Shown in pieces: positions 9,522 through 18,431 of a stretch of 64,000 nt of DNA. Below the pieces are notes generated by a model. It made no database searches, was not told the DNA's origin, and saw only the letters and a list, made by a program, of their open reading frames with translations. The stretch is from Sporomusaceae bacterium. Its GTDB lineage: Bacteria; Bacillota; Negativicutes; UBA1444. Position 1 is the first letter of the stretch. Each line of letters opens with the position of its first letter. The stretch spans positions 1 through 64,000 of the forward strand of contig JAHDPL010000024.1 of assembly GCA_018434355.1 (NCBI GenBank). Direction: 5' to 3'. The translations under genes and the position numbers were made by a program.

Positions 9522-9896
9522 GTGAAGGTACTGGTGGTCGAAGATTCGTCTTTTGCCCGGATGGCAGTGACTAAAGTTGTGGGCGGATTGTTGCCGCAGG
9601 CGGAGTTTTTTGAAGCAGCTGACGGAAAAACCGGTTTGGCCCTGTTCCAGACGATGCGTCCCGAGTTGGTGCTGACCGATTTGCTGATGCCCAATATGAC
9701 CGGTGAAGAATTGATTCGTTCGATTCGCGAGATTGATGCGACAGTGCCGATCATCGTCATGACCGCCAATATTCAAAAACCGGCAAGAGAAAAGGTCGAA
9801 GCGCTGGGAGTGACCGGGTTTGTCACCAAGCCGGTAATCGGTGACAGTATCAAAACGTTGCGATCGCTTTTGGCGGGGTGTTTGCATGCTGACTGA
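9522..9896 (+). CDS. CheY-like single-domain response regulator (3 of 3)
   Basis: 124 aa receiver: VVEDSSFARMAV, acceptor Asp in LVLTDLLMPNMTG, MTAN and TKPV. I place the start at GTG (KVLVVEDSS follows); a TTG codon just before it is an alternative. It overlaps the cheC gene by 11 nt, so the two are translationally coupled, which fits CheC acting on this receiver. The gene lies 33 bp after the NtrC-type regulator. Confidence 0.88.
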   Translation: MKVLVVEDSSFARMAVTKVVGGLLPQAEFFEAADGKTGLALFQTMRPELVLTDLLMPNMTGEELIRSIREIDATVPIIVMTANIQKPAREKVEALGVTGFVTKPVIGDSIKTLRSLLAGCLHAD

Positions 9897-10533
9897 ATTG
9901 CAAAAAGATATCCTGGGTGAAATGGTCAATGTCTACATTGGCCAGGCGGCCAGTTTGCTATCGGAAATGACCGGCCAGGAAATTCGTCTGAATGTTCCGC
10001 AGGTGCTGCTTCTAACCGGTGATGCCATCGCTCTCGATCCACGGGTTACCGACGATATTTGGTCGCAGGGGCATATCGTGTCCTCTTCGCTTCGGTTTTC
10101 TCAGGGTTTGCACGGCAAGACCTTTTTGATGTTTCCGGCGGCGCAGGCGAAAGCACTGGTCAATGCCTGTTTGGGCGAGATGGAATTGTGCACATCGTTT
10201 TCTGAATCGCGCGACCTGCTCGACACTGACTTTGATGTACTAAAGGAAGTCGCCAACGTAATTCTGAACTCAATTATGGGTGGCTTTGGCGAACTGCTGG
10301 ACACCTGTCTGGAATATTCCGTGCCGGAAATCGAGATGCTGTTCGCCCCAGATAACGAACAACGTCAGTTTTTGTCGAATCAGCAGAATATCTTGCTGTT
10401 GAAGACGGAATTGTTCCTTGATGCTGCTTCCGTGCAAGGTTTTATCATGATTGCGTTCAGCATGAATTCGATCAGCCTGCTGCTGGAAAAAATCAATGCG
10501 ATGACAGAGGATTTTTCTGATTATGCTGGCTGA
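9886..10533 (+). CDS. cheC: CheC-type CheY-P phosphatase
   Basis: 215 aa. Unlike the three CheX-like proteins this one has two copies of the D-x3-E-x2-N signature: KDILGEMVNVYIGQA near the N-terminus (about residues 7-21) and FDVLKEVANVILNSIMGG around residue 112. Two sites in one chain is the CheC arrangement, where CheD binding enhances activity, and cheD is in the same cluster. It overlaps the upstream receiver and the downstream diguanylate cyclase (11 nt), so signalling, signal termination and c-di-GMP output are encoded as one coupled string. The start ATG lies within the receiver's last codons. Confidence 0.83.
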   Translation: MLTELQKDILGEMVNVYIGQAASLLSEMTGQEIRLNVPQVLLLTGDAIALDPRVTDDIWSQGHIVSSSLRFSQGLHGKTFLMFPAAQAKALVNACLGEMELCTSFSESRDLLDTDFDVLKEVANVILNSIMGGFGELLDTCLEYSVPEIEMLFAPDNEQRQFLSNQQNILLLKTELFLDAASVQGFIMIAFSMNSISLLLEKINAMTEDFSDYAG

Positions 10534-11476
10534 ACAAGTGTTGGAAAGGATTGACACAGGGATTCTGCTGCTCGACTCTTCGCTGCGGATCGTCAAGTGC
10601 AACCAAGCGCTCAAAAACCTTGCCGATAAAGCGTGCGAAGAGCTTTGCGGCAAACCGGTCGGCGAAGTGTTTCCCCGCTTTGCCGAAGTTCGCTATCAAC
10701 ATATTCTGCGCGAATGCCTGGAACGCGGGCAAGTGCGGTTTTGTTCCGGTATGATTCACTCGGCGTTTGTATTGCCGGAAGACCCCTTGCGCCAGTTTCG
10801 CTGTCGTCAAAACCTGCAGGTGAAGCGACTGGAAGACTGCGGCCAATATTATGTCCTGTTGCAGATCACCGATATCAGCGATCATTTTGAACGCGTCTTT
10901 CATTTAAAACACCTGATTCGCGACTTGGGCGCCGATTACGAACAGGCGCGAACCAGTGGTGAATCGATGCGAAAACAGGCGTATTATGACCACCTTACCG
11001 GCGTATACAATCGGGCGATGTTCATGATCCAGTTGCGCCACGATATGAAGCAGGCCGATCGCAATCAAAAGCTGGTCAGCGTATTGTTTCTTGATCTGGA
11101 TGCCTTTAAGGCAGTCAATGATACCTACGGTCATGCGATTGGCGATCTTCTGTTGCAACAAGTCGCCGGGCGACTGAAGGCTTGCGTCCGCAGTTCCGAC
11201 ACAGTGGCCCGGTTTGGCGGCGACGAATTCGCAATCATCCTGACCAATATTACTGAAGCCGAAAATGTTCGTGAAGTCGCAGAAAAAATCAGGCTGTCCT
11301 TGCTGGCGCCATATGACTTGCATGGCAATTCACTGACGATTTCGGCCAGTATCGGTTTCAGCATGTATCCGGCTGACTCACAGGACCCCCAGGCATTGAT
11401 CGATCTGGCGGATCGCGCGATGTACCGGGTGAAATTCAGCTGCAAGAACAATGTGGCCTGCTATTGCGATCTCTAA
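10523..11476 (+). CDS. PAS-GGDEF diguanylate cyclase
   Basis: 317 aa. A PAS-like N-terminal domain (about residues 5-130, starting ILLLDSSLRIVKCNQ) is followed by a linker helix and a GGDEF domain (about 155-310) with the intact active-site signature FGGDEF, so c-di-GMP synthesis from two GTP is expected. I see no RxxD inhibitory site just before GGDEF (RSSDTVARFGGDEF does place R-x-x-D five residues ahead, so product inhibition remains possible). It is cytosolic with no membrane spans and is translationally coupled to cheC. A PilZ receptor follows. Confidence 0.9.
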   Translation: MLAEQVLERIDTGILLLDSSLRIVKCNQALKNLADKACEELCGKPVGEVFPRFAEVRYQHILRECLERGQVRFCSGMIHSAFVLPEDPLRQFRCRQNLQVKRLEDCGQYYVLLQITDISDHFERVFHLKHLIRDLGADYEQARTSGESMRKQAYYDHLTGVYNRAMFMIQLRHDMKQADRNQKLVSVLFLDLDAFKAVNDTYGHAIGDLLLQQVAGRLKACVRSSDTVARFGGDEFAIILTNITEAENVREVAEKIRLSLLAPYDLHGNSLTISASIGFSMYPADSQDPQALIDLADRAMYRVKFSCKNNVACYCDL

Positions 11477-11521
11477 TTGTCATCTACCCACGACGTCATT
11501 ATTGAAACGGGAGGGTTGCCG

Positions 11522-11878
11522 ATGTCAGACGAACGACGACAATTTACCCGGGTGCATTTTCATGTATACGCCGAGATCCAGTGCCAGGGGGAAACGATCA
11601 GCGGACGGGTCGTAGATCTCAGCCTGAAAGGATTGTTCGTCTACACCGACAAGAAACTTGAAGTCGGTGACGTGGTCGAGGTTAAGTTGCGTATGCCATT
11701 GACCAATCCACCGCTGGAATTTCATTTGCGGGCGGAAGTGATGCGCAATACCGATACCGGTATCGGCTTCCGGATTGTCGAATCCGATGTTCAATCGTTT
11801 ACCCACCTGCGCAATATTGTTGCGATGCAGGCGGAAAACCCCGATTTGGTGTTGGAGGAGTTACTGCCCAAACCTTGA
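11522..11878 (+). CDS. PilZ domain protein (c-di-GMP receptor)
   Basis: 118 aa, start ATG after GGGAGG. The PilZ hallmarks are present: an RRQFTRVHF arginine cluster at the N-terminus (RxxxR) and VVDLSLKGLFV (D/N-x-S-x-x-G) at about residues 33-43. It is a stand-alone c-di-GMP binding adaptor, probably changing motility or surface behaviour when the upstream cyclase is active. It is the last gene of the chemosensory cluster, followed by a hairpin and the lepA promoter. Confidence 0.88.
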   Translation: MSDERRQFTRVHFHVYAEIQCQGETISGRVVDLSLKGLFVYTDKKLEVGDVVEVKLRMPLTNPPLEFHLRAEVMRNTDTGIGFRIVESDVQSFTHLRNIVAMQAENPDLVLEELLPKP

Positions 11879-11920
11879 TTGCTGCGTTCGCCGATAGTTG
11901 CATTGCGTGTTGCTTTTGCT

Positions 11921-11948
11921 GCAAGGCCCGACTCGCTTCGGGCCTTGC
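11921..11948 (+). terminator. GC-rich hairpin ending the chemosensory cluster
   Basis: Perfect 11-bp stem GCAAGGCCCGA / TCGGGCCTTGC with a 6-nt loop, 43 bp after the PilZ stop. The T-run that should follow is poor, so termination is probable from position only. Confidence 0.5.
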
Positions 11949-11965
11949 GTTGTAACCAACAGGAC

Positions 11966-11993
11966 TTGACCGAAGCGCCAAACTCAATATAAT
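11966..11993 (+). promoter_or_regulatory. Sigma-A promoter for lepA-hemW
   Basis: TTGACC, 16-nt spacer, TATAAT, 70 bp upstream of the lepA start. This is the best-matching vegetative promoter in the gap. Confidence 0.65.
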
Positions 11994-12063
11994 TAATAAA
12001 GATAGAACCTGATTGCATTGCGTTGTATATTATAAATGAAGTGAATGGAGAAGGAGCTGCGAC

Positions 12064-13860
12064 TTGAACACTTCCCACATCCGCAACTTTTCGATTATCG
12101 CCCATATTGACCACGGCAAATCGACGCTGGCTGACCGCCTGATCGAAATTACCGGCACCGTTGCCGCCCGGCAGATGGAGAACCAACTGCTGGACCAGAT
12201 GGAACTGGAACGCGAGCGCGGCATTACGATTAAGGCGCAGGCAGTGCGGCTCGATTATCTGGCGGAAAATGGCGAGGCGTATATGCTTAACCTAATTGAC
12301 ACTCCGGGCCATGTCGATTTTTCCTATGAGGTTTCGCGCAGCCTGGCCGCCTGTGAAGGTGCGCTGTTGGTGATTGACGCATCTCAGGGCATTGAGGCGC
12401 AGACGCTGGCTAACGTTTATCTGGCGCTCGATCATGATTTGGAAATCATCCCGGTAATCAATAAGATTGATTTGCCGAGCGCCGATGTGGACAAAGTCAA
12501 ACGGGAAATCGAAGAAGTGATCGGAATCGACGCCAGTGATGCAGTGCTGGTCAGCGCCAAGTCGGGTGAAGGGGTGCCGGCGGTGTTGGAAGCGATCGTG
12601 AAACGGATTCCGCCGCCCAAGACCGATGCGGCTGCCGTGACACGCGCGCTGATTTTCGATTCGCATTTTGACGCCTATCGCGGCGTTATTTCCTACATCC
12701 GGGTGATGGACGGCACGATCGCTAACGGCATGAAAGCCCAGATGATGCATAGCGGTCGCAGCTTTGAAGTGTCGGAGGTAGGTGTGTTTCGTCCTTCTTT
12801 GACGCCGATGCCTGCACTAGGTCCAGGACAGGTCGGCTACATGGTGGCCGGCATCAAAAACCTTAAAGAGGTGCGGGTCGGCGATACCATCACTGACGCC
12901 GCCAGGCCGGCCAAGGAGCCGCTGCCGGGTTACCGCAAGGTGACGCCGATGGTGTATTGCGGCATGTACCCGGTGGAAACCAGCGAATTCGACAACTTGC
13001 GCGAAGCGCTGGAAAAATTGCAGATGAATGATGCGGCGCTGACTTTTGAGGCGGAAACCTCTGCGGCGCTCGGTTTCGGTTTCCGTTGCGGTTTTCTCGG
13101 TTTGTTGCACATGGATGTGGTGCAGGAAAGGCTGGAACGCGAATACCAGATGTCGCTGGTCATCACGGCGCCGAACGTTATTTATCAGGTGCGCAAGACC
13201 GACGGCGAAGTCCTCTTGATCGACAACCCGTCAAGGATGCCGGTGCCGCAGGTGATCGATGCGATCGGCGAGCCCTATGTCAAGGCAACGATTATCGTGC
13301 CGAACGATTTTGTCGGCGCGATCATGGAGCTGTCGCAGGAAAAACGCGGCGAATTCAAAGATATGAAGTACATGGACACCACGCGGGTAATGTTGACCTA
13401 TCACCTGCCTTTGTCCGAGATCATTTACGATTATTTTGACCGGTTGAAAACGGTCAGCCGCGGCTACGCCTCGCTCGACTACGAACTGGAGGGGTATCAG
13501 GAATCGGATCTGGTCAAGATGGATATCCTATTAAATGAAGAAGTGGTCGATGCGCTATCAGTCATCGTGCACAGGGAAAAGTCGGTGTACCGTGGCCGCC
13601 AGTTGGTGGAAAAACTACGAAAACTAATTCCGCGGCACATGTTTGCGATTCCGATCCAGGCAGCTATCGGCAATAAAGTCATTGCCCGCGAGACGATCAG
13701 CGCCTTGCGCAAAGATGTGCTGGCCAAGTGTTACGGCGGGGATATCACCCGCAAACGCAAGCTGCTGGAAAAACAGAAAGAAGGCAAGAAACGGATGAAG
13801 CAGGTCGGCAGCGTCGAGTTGCCGCAGGAGGCTTTCATGGCGGTTCTCAAGCGCGATTGA
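12064..13860 (+). CDS. lepA: Elongation factor 4 (LepA), ribosome-associated GTPase
   Basis: 598 aa, standard LepA length. G-domain motifs: [10 protein letters not shown] (P-loop), [15 protein letters not shown] and NKIDLP, followed by the LepA-specific C-terminal domain ([20 protein letters not shown]). It binds translating ribosomes and can promote back-translocation. The start is TTG with AAGGAG 7 nt upstream, giving [18 protein letters not shown], the expected N-terminus. hemW follows with a 1-nt overlap, a common Firmicute arrangement. Confidence 0.96.
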   Translation: MNTSHIRNFSIIAHIDHGKSTLADRLIEITGTVAARQMENQLLDQMELERERGITIKAQAVRLDYLAENGEAYMLNLIDTPGHVDFSYEVSRSLAACEGALLVIDASQGIEAQTLANVYLALDHDLEIIPVINKIDLPSADVDKVKREIEEVIGIDASDAVLVSAKSGEGVPAVLEAIVKRIPPPKTDAAAVTRALIFDSHFDAYRGVISYIRVMDGTIANGMKAQMMHSGRSFEVSEVGVFRPSLTPMPALGPGQVGYMVAGIKNLKEVRVGDTITDAARPAKEPLPGYRKVTPMVYCGMYPVETSEFDNLREALEKLQMNDAALTFEAETSAALGFGFRCGFLGLLHMDVVQERLEREYQMSLVITAPNVIYQVRKTDGEVLLIDNPSRMPVPQVIDAIGEPYVKATIIVPNDFVGAIMELSQEKRGEFKDMKYMDTTRVMLTYHLPLSEIIYDYFDRLKTVSRGYASLDYELEGYQESDLVKMDILLNEEVVDALSVIVHREKSVYRGRQLVEKLRKLIPRHMFAIPIQAAIGNKVIARETISALRKDVLAKCYGGDITRKRKLLEKQKEGKKRMKQVGSVELPQEAFMAVLKRD

Positions 13861-15011
13861 TGACAGGACTGGTGGATGCAGCTTGGGGAATTTACGTTCA
13901 TATCCCGTTCTGCCAGGCAAAATGCAGCTATTGCGCGTTTGTGTCGCAGGTCGGAAATGAACAGTTGCAACAGGAATATGTCGCCGCTCTCTGCCGGGAA
14001 ATCACCGCAGCGGGCGGCGATTTCTCCGCGCATAGCGTCGATTCGCTGTTTTTTGGCGGCGGTACGCCGACCGTGCTGCAGACAGATGCGCTAGCGCTGA
14101 TTTTACAGACGATCCGGCAGACTTTTTCTCTCGCGCCAGACGCGGAGATCAGCATCGAAGCCAATCCGGGAACCGTAACCGCCCAGTCGCTGACATCGCT
14201 GCGACAGCTGGGATTCAACCGACTGAGTCTTGGCGTACAGAGCTTTGATGATAGGGTTCTTGCGGCCGCCGGGCGGATTCATCGGGCTGAAGATGCCGAA
14301 ACCGCATTTGGCTTGGCGCGGCAAGCAGGCTTTGACAATATCGGGTTCGACCTGATGTATGGATTGCCGCAGCAAACCGAAGCGAGTTGGCAGTCTACGC
14401 TGGAGCACGCCATCATGCTGAATCCGGACCATCTGTCAGCTTACGGACTGAAACTGGAAGACGGGACGCCGCTTGCCGTAGCTGTGGAGAACGGTCGTGA
14501 AATATTGCCGTCGGAGGCAGACGAAGAAGCGATGTACGATAAGTTGAATGATTTTTTGCCTATGGCAGGTTTCGAACGCTATGAAGTTGCCAATTATGCC
14601 AAACCAGGCCGGCAGTGCCGGCACAATCTGAAATATTGGCGGTCGTTGCCGTTTCGCGGTTTTGGCCTGGCAGCCCATTCGTTTGATGGAACGCAGCGTT
14701 TTGCCAACACCGATAACCTGACGGAGTATCTGCAGCGAATCGCAGCCGGTCAGTCGGTGGTACTGCCACCGGAGGAAACGGACGAAGCTACGTTGATCGC
14801 AGAATATACCTTTACTGCCCTGCGGCTTGCCACAGGACTCAGTTACGATGATTTCCGCCAACGGTTTGACCGTGATTTCCGCCAAATCTATGCGGCAGAG
14901 CTGCAACGACTATTGCAAAAGAAACTGATCGTGCAAACCGATCAGGCGGTTTTTTTAACGCCGCGCGGCATGAAATTTGGCAATCGGGTGTTTGCGGAAT
15001 TTTTACCGTGA
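13860..15011 (+). CDS. hemW: HemW, haem chaperone / radical SAM protein
   Basis: 383 aa. The N-terminus has the radical SAM cluster CxxxCxxC (FCQAKCSYC), and the HemW-type HNLKYW motif is at about residue 265, separating it from true HemN coproporphyrinogen dehydrogenase. HemW binds haem and delivers it to haem proteins; the window encodes the multihaem NrfHA. The start ATG shares an A with the lepA stop (TGATGA), so translation is coupled. Often misnamed HemN. Confidence 0.92.
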   Translation: MTGLVDAAWGIYVHIPFCQAKCSYCAFVSQVGNEQLQQEYVAALCREITAAGGDFSAHSVDSLFFGGGTPTVLQTDALALILQTIRQTFSLAPDAEISIEANPGTVTAQSLTSLRQLGFNRLSLGVQSFDDRVLAAAGRIHRAEDAETAFGLARQAGFDNIGFDLMYGLPQQTEASWQSTLEHAIMLNPDHLSAYGLKLEDGTPLAVAVENGREILPSEADEEAMYDKLNDFLPMAGFERYEVANYAKPGRQCRHNLKYWRSLPFRGFGLAAHSFDGTQRFANTDNLTEYLQRIAAGQSVVLPPEETDEATLIAEYTFTALRLATGLSYDDFRQRFDRDFRQIYAAELQRLLQKKLIVQTDQAVFLTPRGMKFGNRVFAEFLP

Positions 15012-15059
15012 TTTTTGTCTATATCCCGTCAGAACGCCAGTTCACAGCAGCGCGAAGGC

Positions 15060-15088
15060 TTGACACGAGCGCCGTTGCATGGTATGTT
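15060..15088 (+). promoter_or_regulatory. Sigma-A promoter of the hrcA heat-shock operon
   Basis: TTGACA, 17-nt spacer, TATGTT, with the CIRCE operator starting 10 bp after the -10. This is the expected geometry for HrcA repression. Confidence 0.8.
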
Positions 15089-15097
15089 TTGTATATG

Positions 15098-15124
15098 TTA
15101 GCACTCTGCTTCATAGAGTGCTAA
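15098..15124 (+). promoter_or_regulatory. CIRCE operator (HrcA binding site)
   Basis: Perfect consensus TTAGCACTC-N9-GAGTGCTAA. HrcA bound here represses the whole downstream operon, including the chaperonin, and is released on heat shock. Confidence 0.97.
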
Positions 15125-15141
15125 CAAGGAGCGTGTTTTGG

Positions 15142-16170
15142 ATGGACGAGCGAAAAAGACAAGTATTGCAGGCCATCATTGACGATTATATTTCAACCGC
15201 TGAACCGATTGGTTCACGGACCATTGCGCGCAAATGCGGGCTAGGAGTGAGTCCGGCCACGATCCGCAATGAAATGTCGGATCTGGAAGCGCTGGGATTT
15301 CTGGAGCAGCCGCATGCGTCGGCCGGCCGGATACCTTCGGCCAAAGGCTATCGTTTTTATGTCGACTGTCTGATGGGTCCGCAGCAGTTGTCGGATCGCG
15401 ATGCGCTGCTGATCAATCAATGGTTCGACCAGAAAGTGCGTCGACTGGATGAGGCGTTTCAGGAAACCGTCAAGGTGCTGTCGCGAATTACCCGCAACGT
15501 GTCGTTGTTGGTTACGCCGCAAACGTCGTCTTGTCAGTTCAAATACCTGCAGTTTTTGCCGTTTGACGATACACGGGTCGTGGTGATCGTGGTCACCGAT
15601 ACCGGGGTCATGGACAACCGGTTGATGGAGATTCCTGCCGGCACATCCGTTGAAGAATTGCAACGCATTGCCGCTGTAATGAATCATCGTTTGAGCGGGC
15701 TGCACCTGACGGAAATCCAGTCCTCTGTGCTGGAAAAAATCAAGGAAGAAGTCCTGCCGCGGCCTGAGCTGCTGGAAGGGGCTTTATCACTGATCCGGGA
15801 GGCAACCGGCTGCGCCAATGCCAATGACAAGGTGTATCTTGGCGGCACGACCCAGCTGCTGAATCAACCGGAGTTCCGCGATGTGGAAAAGGTGCGGACC
15901 TTGCTGTCGATGCTGGAGGAAGACCGGCTGCTGTATGACATTTTGCATACACAGGACGGCAATGGCGTCATCGTGACCATCGGCGCGGAAAACAAGTTTT
16001 CCGGCATCAAGGACTGTAGTGTGATTCAGGCTTCGTTCCGGTTGGATGGACAGATGGTCGGCACGCTGGCCGTGCTTGGGCCTACCCGGATGGAATATGC
16101 GCGGACGATGGCCGTGATTGAGTTTATGCAGGCCCACTTGGGCAACGTCCTGAAAAAATATCAACGGTAA
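15142..16170 (+). CDS. hrcA: HrcA heat-inducible transcription repressor
   Basis: 342 aa, typical size. N-terminal winged helix ([17 protein letters not shown], then [27 protein letters not shown]-like sequence) and the GAF-like HrcA domain. It binds the CIRCE element just upstream and represses the operon; in the family, chaperonin keeps HrcA active. Here the only chaperonin in view is the thermosome-like one encoded next. ATG start chosen with AGGAG 11 nt upstream; a GTG 9 nt earlier is too close to the ribosome site. Confidence 0.95.
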   Translation: [342 protein letters not shown]

Positions 16171-16184
16171 AGCGGGGAAACAGA

Positions 16185-17771
16185 ATGAATTTTAAACAGT
16201 CGGGCGGCAATGAAGCGGATGAGAGTCTGGCAGCGCTGATGACAAATGCATCGGCTGTGCGGGCGATCGCCGCCGCCGTGCAGGGAACGATCGGTCCCAA
16301 GGGGCTGGATACGATGCTGGTCGATCGCTTTGGCGAAGTCATCATTACCAATGACGGGGTGACGATCCTCGACAAGATGGACGTGAACCATCCTGCCGCC
16401 AAGATGGTGATCAATATTGCCAAAGCCCAGCAACATGAAGTGGGCGACGGAACAACGACCGCCACGATCATGGCCGGTGCGCTTGTGAATGAAGGGGTTG
16501 GCCAGGTGCTGCGCGGCGTGCCGGTGGCCCGCGTCATCGAGGGGATCAAGCTGGGCATTTCACTGGCCCAGACTGAACTGACCAAGCGGGCCAAAACATT
16601 CAAGGAGATCAAGGATCCGAAACTGTCGAACATTGCCATGGTGGCTGGGCGTGAAAACGCCGACATCGCCGACCTGGTGGTGCAGGCCGCTCGATTGATC
16701 GGCAGGGAAAAGTTGCTGGAAGCGAACTATAAACTATCGGATATCATTGTGGCGGAGGAAAATGCCAACAATGAGGTGTTCCTCGGCGTGATCGTCGACA
16801 AGGAACGGATGTCCAAAGAGATGCCGGAGCAGGTTGAACAGGCGACGGTGCTGATTATCGATGATGCACTGGAACCGGAGGAACTGGACAATGAGGCGCT
16901 CGGGACCGAAGCCGGATTTCGGCGGTTCCGTGAATTGCAGGACGAGTTTGAACTGAATGTGCGCAAAATCGTTGATCTGGGCGTTAAAGTGGTAATGACG
17001 GACCGCGGTGTACACGCCCGGGCTGAAGAAATACTGACCGACGGTCAGGTCATGGTGGTAGAGCGGGTGGCTGCCAACGAACTGCGCCGGGTGGCGGAAC
17101 ATGTCGGCGCCAGGACGATCAAACGGACTGGTTTGCGCAAAGAACTGGCCGAGCTGCAAAAAGCGCTCGGTTATGCGGAAAAGATATATGAAGACGAAAA
17201 GCTGGAGCATGTACGGATCATGGGCGGTCGCGGCAAGCCGGCGGCGACGATTCTGGTCGGAGCGGCCACACAGGAAGTGGTCGGTGAGCGGCAACGTATC
17301 GCCAAAGATGCGGCATCCAGCGTGCAGGCGGCGGTGCGAGGCGGTTATGTCGCCGGTGGCGGCGCGGTGGAAATCGCGGTGGCCCGGGCAGTGGAAAAAT
17401 CTCGCAGCAGCCTGAAAGGGATGTCGGCGTATGGTCTGGATTGCGTAGTCAGTGCATTGAAACGTCCACTGGCGCATATCGTGGAAAATGCCGGTTACAA
17501 TCCGCTGGAAAAAGTCGAAAATGTCGTGGCGGCGCAAACGGAACGAAAAGCCGATACGCTGGGAATCGATTGTGAAACCGGCGAGGTCAGCGACATGATC
17601 AAAGTCGGCGTGATTGATCCGACGCTGGTGAAGCTGCATGCGCTGAAGGCGGCTGGTGAAGTGGCGACAGCGATTCTGCGCATCGACACGATCATTCGCA
17701 AAAAAGATGAAGGCGAACAGGCCGGTCGCCCGGTCGGCGGCGATTCGCCAGCCGGCGCGCCGGATTATTGA
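16185..17771 (+). CDS. Archaeal-type (group II/III) TCP-1/Cpn60 chaperonin
   Basis: 528 aa. The sequence is thermosome-like and not GroEL-like: TIGPKGLDTMLVD, VITNDGVTILDKMDVNHPAAK, GDGTTTATIMAGAL near the N-terminus, a GYVAGGGAVEIAVAR ATPase motif about residue 387, and an ILRIDTIIRKKDE end. GroEL would have a GGM-rich tail and a GroES partner; neither is present, and no groES is nearby. Such group III chaperonins are known from a limited set of Firmicutes, placed in the dnaK operon (first described for Carboxydothermus hydrogenoformans), and fold proteins in an ATP-driven cage with a built-in lid. It lies between hrcA and grpE under CIRCE control. High confidence on family; substrates unknown. 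Confidence 0.93.
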   Translation: MNFKQSGGNEADESLAALMTNASAVRAIAAAVQGTIGPKGLDTMLVDRFGEVIITNDGVTILDKMDVNHPAAKMVINIAKAQQHEVGDGTTTATIMAGALVNEGVGQVLRGVPVARVIEGIKLGISLAQTELTKRAKTFKEIKDPKLSNIAMVAGRENADIADLVVQAARLIGREKLLEANYKLSDIIVAEENANNEVFLGVIVDKERMSKEMPEQVEQATVLIIDDALEPEELDNEALGTEAGFRRFRELQDEFELNVRKIVDLGVKVVMTDRGVHARAEEILTDGQVMVVERVAANELRRVAEHVGARTIKRTGLRKELAELQKALGYAEKIYEDEKLEHVRIMGGRGKPAATILVGAATQEVVGERQRIAKDAASSVQAAVRGGYVAGGGAVEIAVARAVEKSRSSLKGMSAYGLDCVVSALKRPLAHIVENAGYNPLEKVENVVAAQTERKADTLGIDCETGEVSDMIKVGVIDPTLVKLHALKAAGEVATAILRIDTIIRKKDEGEQAGRPVGGDSPAGAPDY

Positions 17772-17796
17772 GCAGGGAATTACGGGAGGGAACACT

Positions 17797-18351
17797 ATGG
17801 GACACAAAAAACACACAGAACAAACCGAAATCGATAACCAGACGACAGGCCAGACCGTAGATGAGAACGTATCCGTTGAGGCCGAAGCGGCGGAAGTCAC
17901 ACAGGATTCGCCGGAAACCCTCGAAGCGGTCAAGGCGGAGATGTTGGATCGGGTAAAGCGGCTTCAGGCGGACTTTGACAATTTCCGACGCCGGACCCGC
18001 CAGGAACAGTGCGATCTCAGCGCATACGTCACGCAGAACCTGATCAAGGATCTGCTGCCGGTGATCGATAATTTTGAGCGGGCGTTGGCCAGCAAACCGG
18101 CGGAAGACCCGTCAGGCTTTGGCGCCGGAGTGGAAATGATCTACCGGCAGTTTTACACGGTGCTGGAAAAGCAGGGTGTCAGCGTGGTGGAGACGGTCGG
18201 CGCGATGTTCGACCCGGCCAAGCACGAAGCAATCATGCGGGACGAGGAGTCAGATCAACCGGAAGGCACGGTTGTTGCCGAGCTGCAAAAAGGTTACGCC
18301 GCCTGCGGCAAAGTGATTCGACCGGCGCTGGTGAAAGTGGCTGGCAAATAG
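17797..18351 (+). CDS. grpE: GrpE nucleotide exchange factor
   Basis: 184 aa. Acidic, low-complexity N-terminus (about residues 1-45), then the dimerising helix (LQADFDNFRRRTRQE) and the GrpE core with PVIDNFERAL and a beta-rich end (VVAELQKGYAACGKVIRPALVKV). It releases ADP from DnaK. The start ATG follows GGGAGG; the frame reads upstream into the chaperonin gene, but no start with a ribosome site occurs there. Confidence 0.95.
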   Translation: MGHKKHTEQTEIDNQTTGQTVDENVSVEAEAAEVTQDSPETLEAVKAEMLDRVKRLQADFDNFRRRTRQEQCDLSAYVTQNLIKDLLPVIDNFERALASKPAEDPSGFGAGVEMIYRQFYTVLEKQGVSVVETVGAMFDPAKHEAIMRDEESDQPEGTVVAELQKGYAACGKVIRPALVKVAGK

Positions 18352-18431
18352 GGTCGGCAAGCAAAGTTCATGAGACAAATAAAAATGAAAAAGCCGGCTG
18401 CGGTCGGTAGTTGTTGGAGGAGGAACAAATT

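Noticed and set aside
16734-17933. 399-codon frame antisense to the chaperonin gene
   Set aside because: Shadow of a well-supported gene; no ribosome site and no recognisable domain.
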